From NCBI GenBank assembly GCA_910592205.1, contig CAJVPJ010000003.1, forward strand, positions 41,513-105,512: a stretch of DNA of 64,000 nucleotides, given 5' to 3'. Below the pieces are notes generated by a model. The model ran no database searches. It worked only from the letters and a program-made list of their open reading frames with translations, and was not told the DNA's origin. Shown here one piece after another: positions 63,708-64,000 of the stretch. The position numbers and the translations under genes are program-made. Each line of letters begins with the position of its first letter. Within the stretch, counting starts at the first letter, position 1. This DNA is from Paraglomus occultum. Its lineage: Eukaryota > Glomeromycota > Glomeromycetes > Paraglomerales > Paraglomeraceae.

Positions 63708-64000
63708 ATAATATTTCCGCTTCCTTTTTGTCAGTTTGTATGAGAAAACATGCAAGGTAATTCGAATAATTGATTACTAAATCAAAAACTGACCCAAAGA
63801 TAAAAAAGAACAGTAAAATAAAAAGTCAATAAACATAAAATCAATCCTTTATAAGTAAAGGTTTGACCTGATAAAGTATTTAAAATAAGAGTTACACATA
63901 TTTATTATAATATTTCCGCTTTTTTTTTGTCAGTTTGTATGAGAAAACATGCAAGGTAATTCGAATAATTGATTACTAAATCAAAAACTGACCCAAAGAT
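63708..64000. repeat. 199-bp direct repeat running off the window edge
   Basis: The segment from 63708 to about 63802 recurs from 63907 to the last base with almost no difference (one C in the first copy is T in the second near the start). It includes GTCAGTTTGTATGAGAAAAC and ACTAAATCAAAAACTGACCC. The offset is 199 bp. Only one full unit plus half of the next is visible, so it may be the start of a tandem or satellite array or a simple duplication. Within the unit GTCAGTTT and AAACTGAC form a short inverted repeat. Confidence 0.85.

Larger units (their letters stand above)
61597..64000. other. Intergenic, with one doubtful frame and a repeat at the edge
   Basis: Upstream side of the bZIP gene, so it should hold its promoter and perhaps a long 5' UTR. 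A frame at 61891-62205 is listed separately. ATT/GTT trinucleotide-rich sequence covers 62260-62345. A minus-strand frame at 63390-63584 (ends QLWLKVVDIREQITSTRTAC) could be an exon but has no recognised domain. Confidence 0.4.

Overview
The window looks like nuclear DNA of an early-diverging filamentous fungus, most likely an arbuscular mycorrhizal fungus (Glomeromycotina). The reasons are AT-rich intergenic DNA, many short GT-AG introns, HSPA12-type Hsp70 paralogs with identical intron phases, a long Sel1-repeat protein, a decayed protein kinase plus TPR gene, fungal regulators (Zn2Cys6, bZIP) and a fungal TRP-like channel. The genus cannot be fixed from the sequence. Gene models below were spliced by hand: each exon chain keeps one reading frame, has GT..AG introns and sums to a multiple of three.

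Layout. 2.3-10.2 kb: two HSPA12-like ATPase genes transcribed outward around a coiled-coil gene. 10.4-16.0 kb: two paralogous SAM-dependent methyltransferases on the minus strand, both beginning Met-Gly, followed by an 8-bp minisatellite. 18.2-23.3 kb: a 22-exon gene for an MCM-fold protein with a degenerate ATPase site that best resembles MCMDC2, a meiotic recombination factor of animals. 24.3 kb: a small membrane protein. 25.8-29.6 kb: a complete 14-exon muskelin. 31.5-34.2 kb: two mitochondrial-type genes, She9/Mdm33-like and an LYR-motif protein, head to head with 99 bp between start codons; the LYR gene carries a fold-back repeat in its first intron. 36.8-40.4 kb: a TRP-like channel. 41.5-43.6 kb: a kinase-TPR pseudogene. 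46.5-49.3 kb: an intronless protein of 24 Sel1 repeats. 51.0-56.4 kb: intronless cytochrome b2-type L-lactate dehydrogenase, convergent with an 8-exon Zn2Cys6 transcription factor. 56.9 kb: tRNA-Ser(UGA). 60.0-61.6 kb: a bZIP factor with an altered basic region. 63.7 kb to the end: a 199-bp direct repeat that runs off the window.

There is no operon-like logic; this is ordinary eukaryotic gene order. The linked themes are proteostasis and signalling (HSPA12, Sel1, kinase, muskelin), mitochondrial biogenesis (She9, LYR) and transcriptional control. The observations I rate highest are the fungal MCMDC2-like gene, the mirror-image HSPA12 pair, the shared promoter of the two mitochondrial genes and the bZIP with a changed invariant residue. 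I saw no CRISPR array, prophage or secondary-metabolite cluster.
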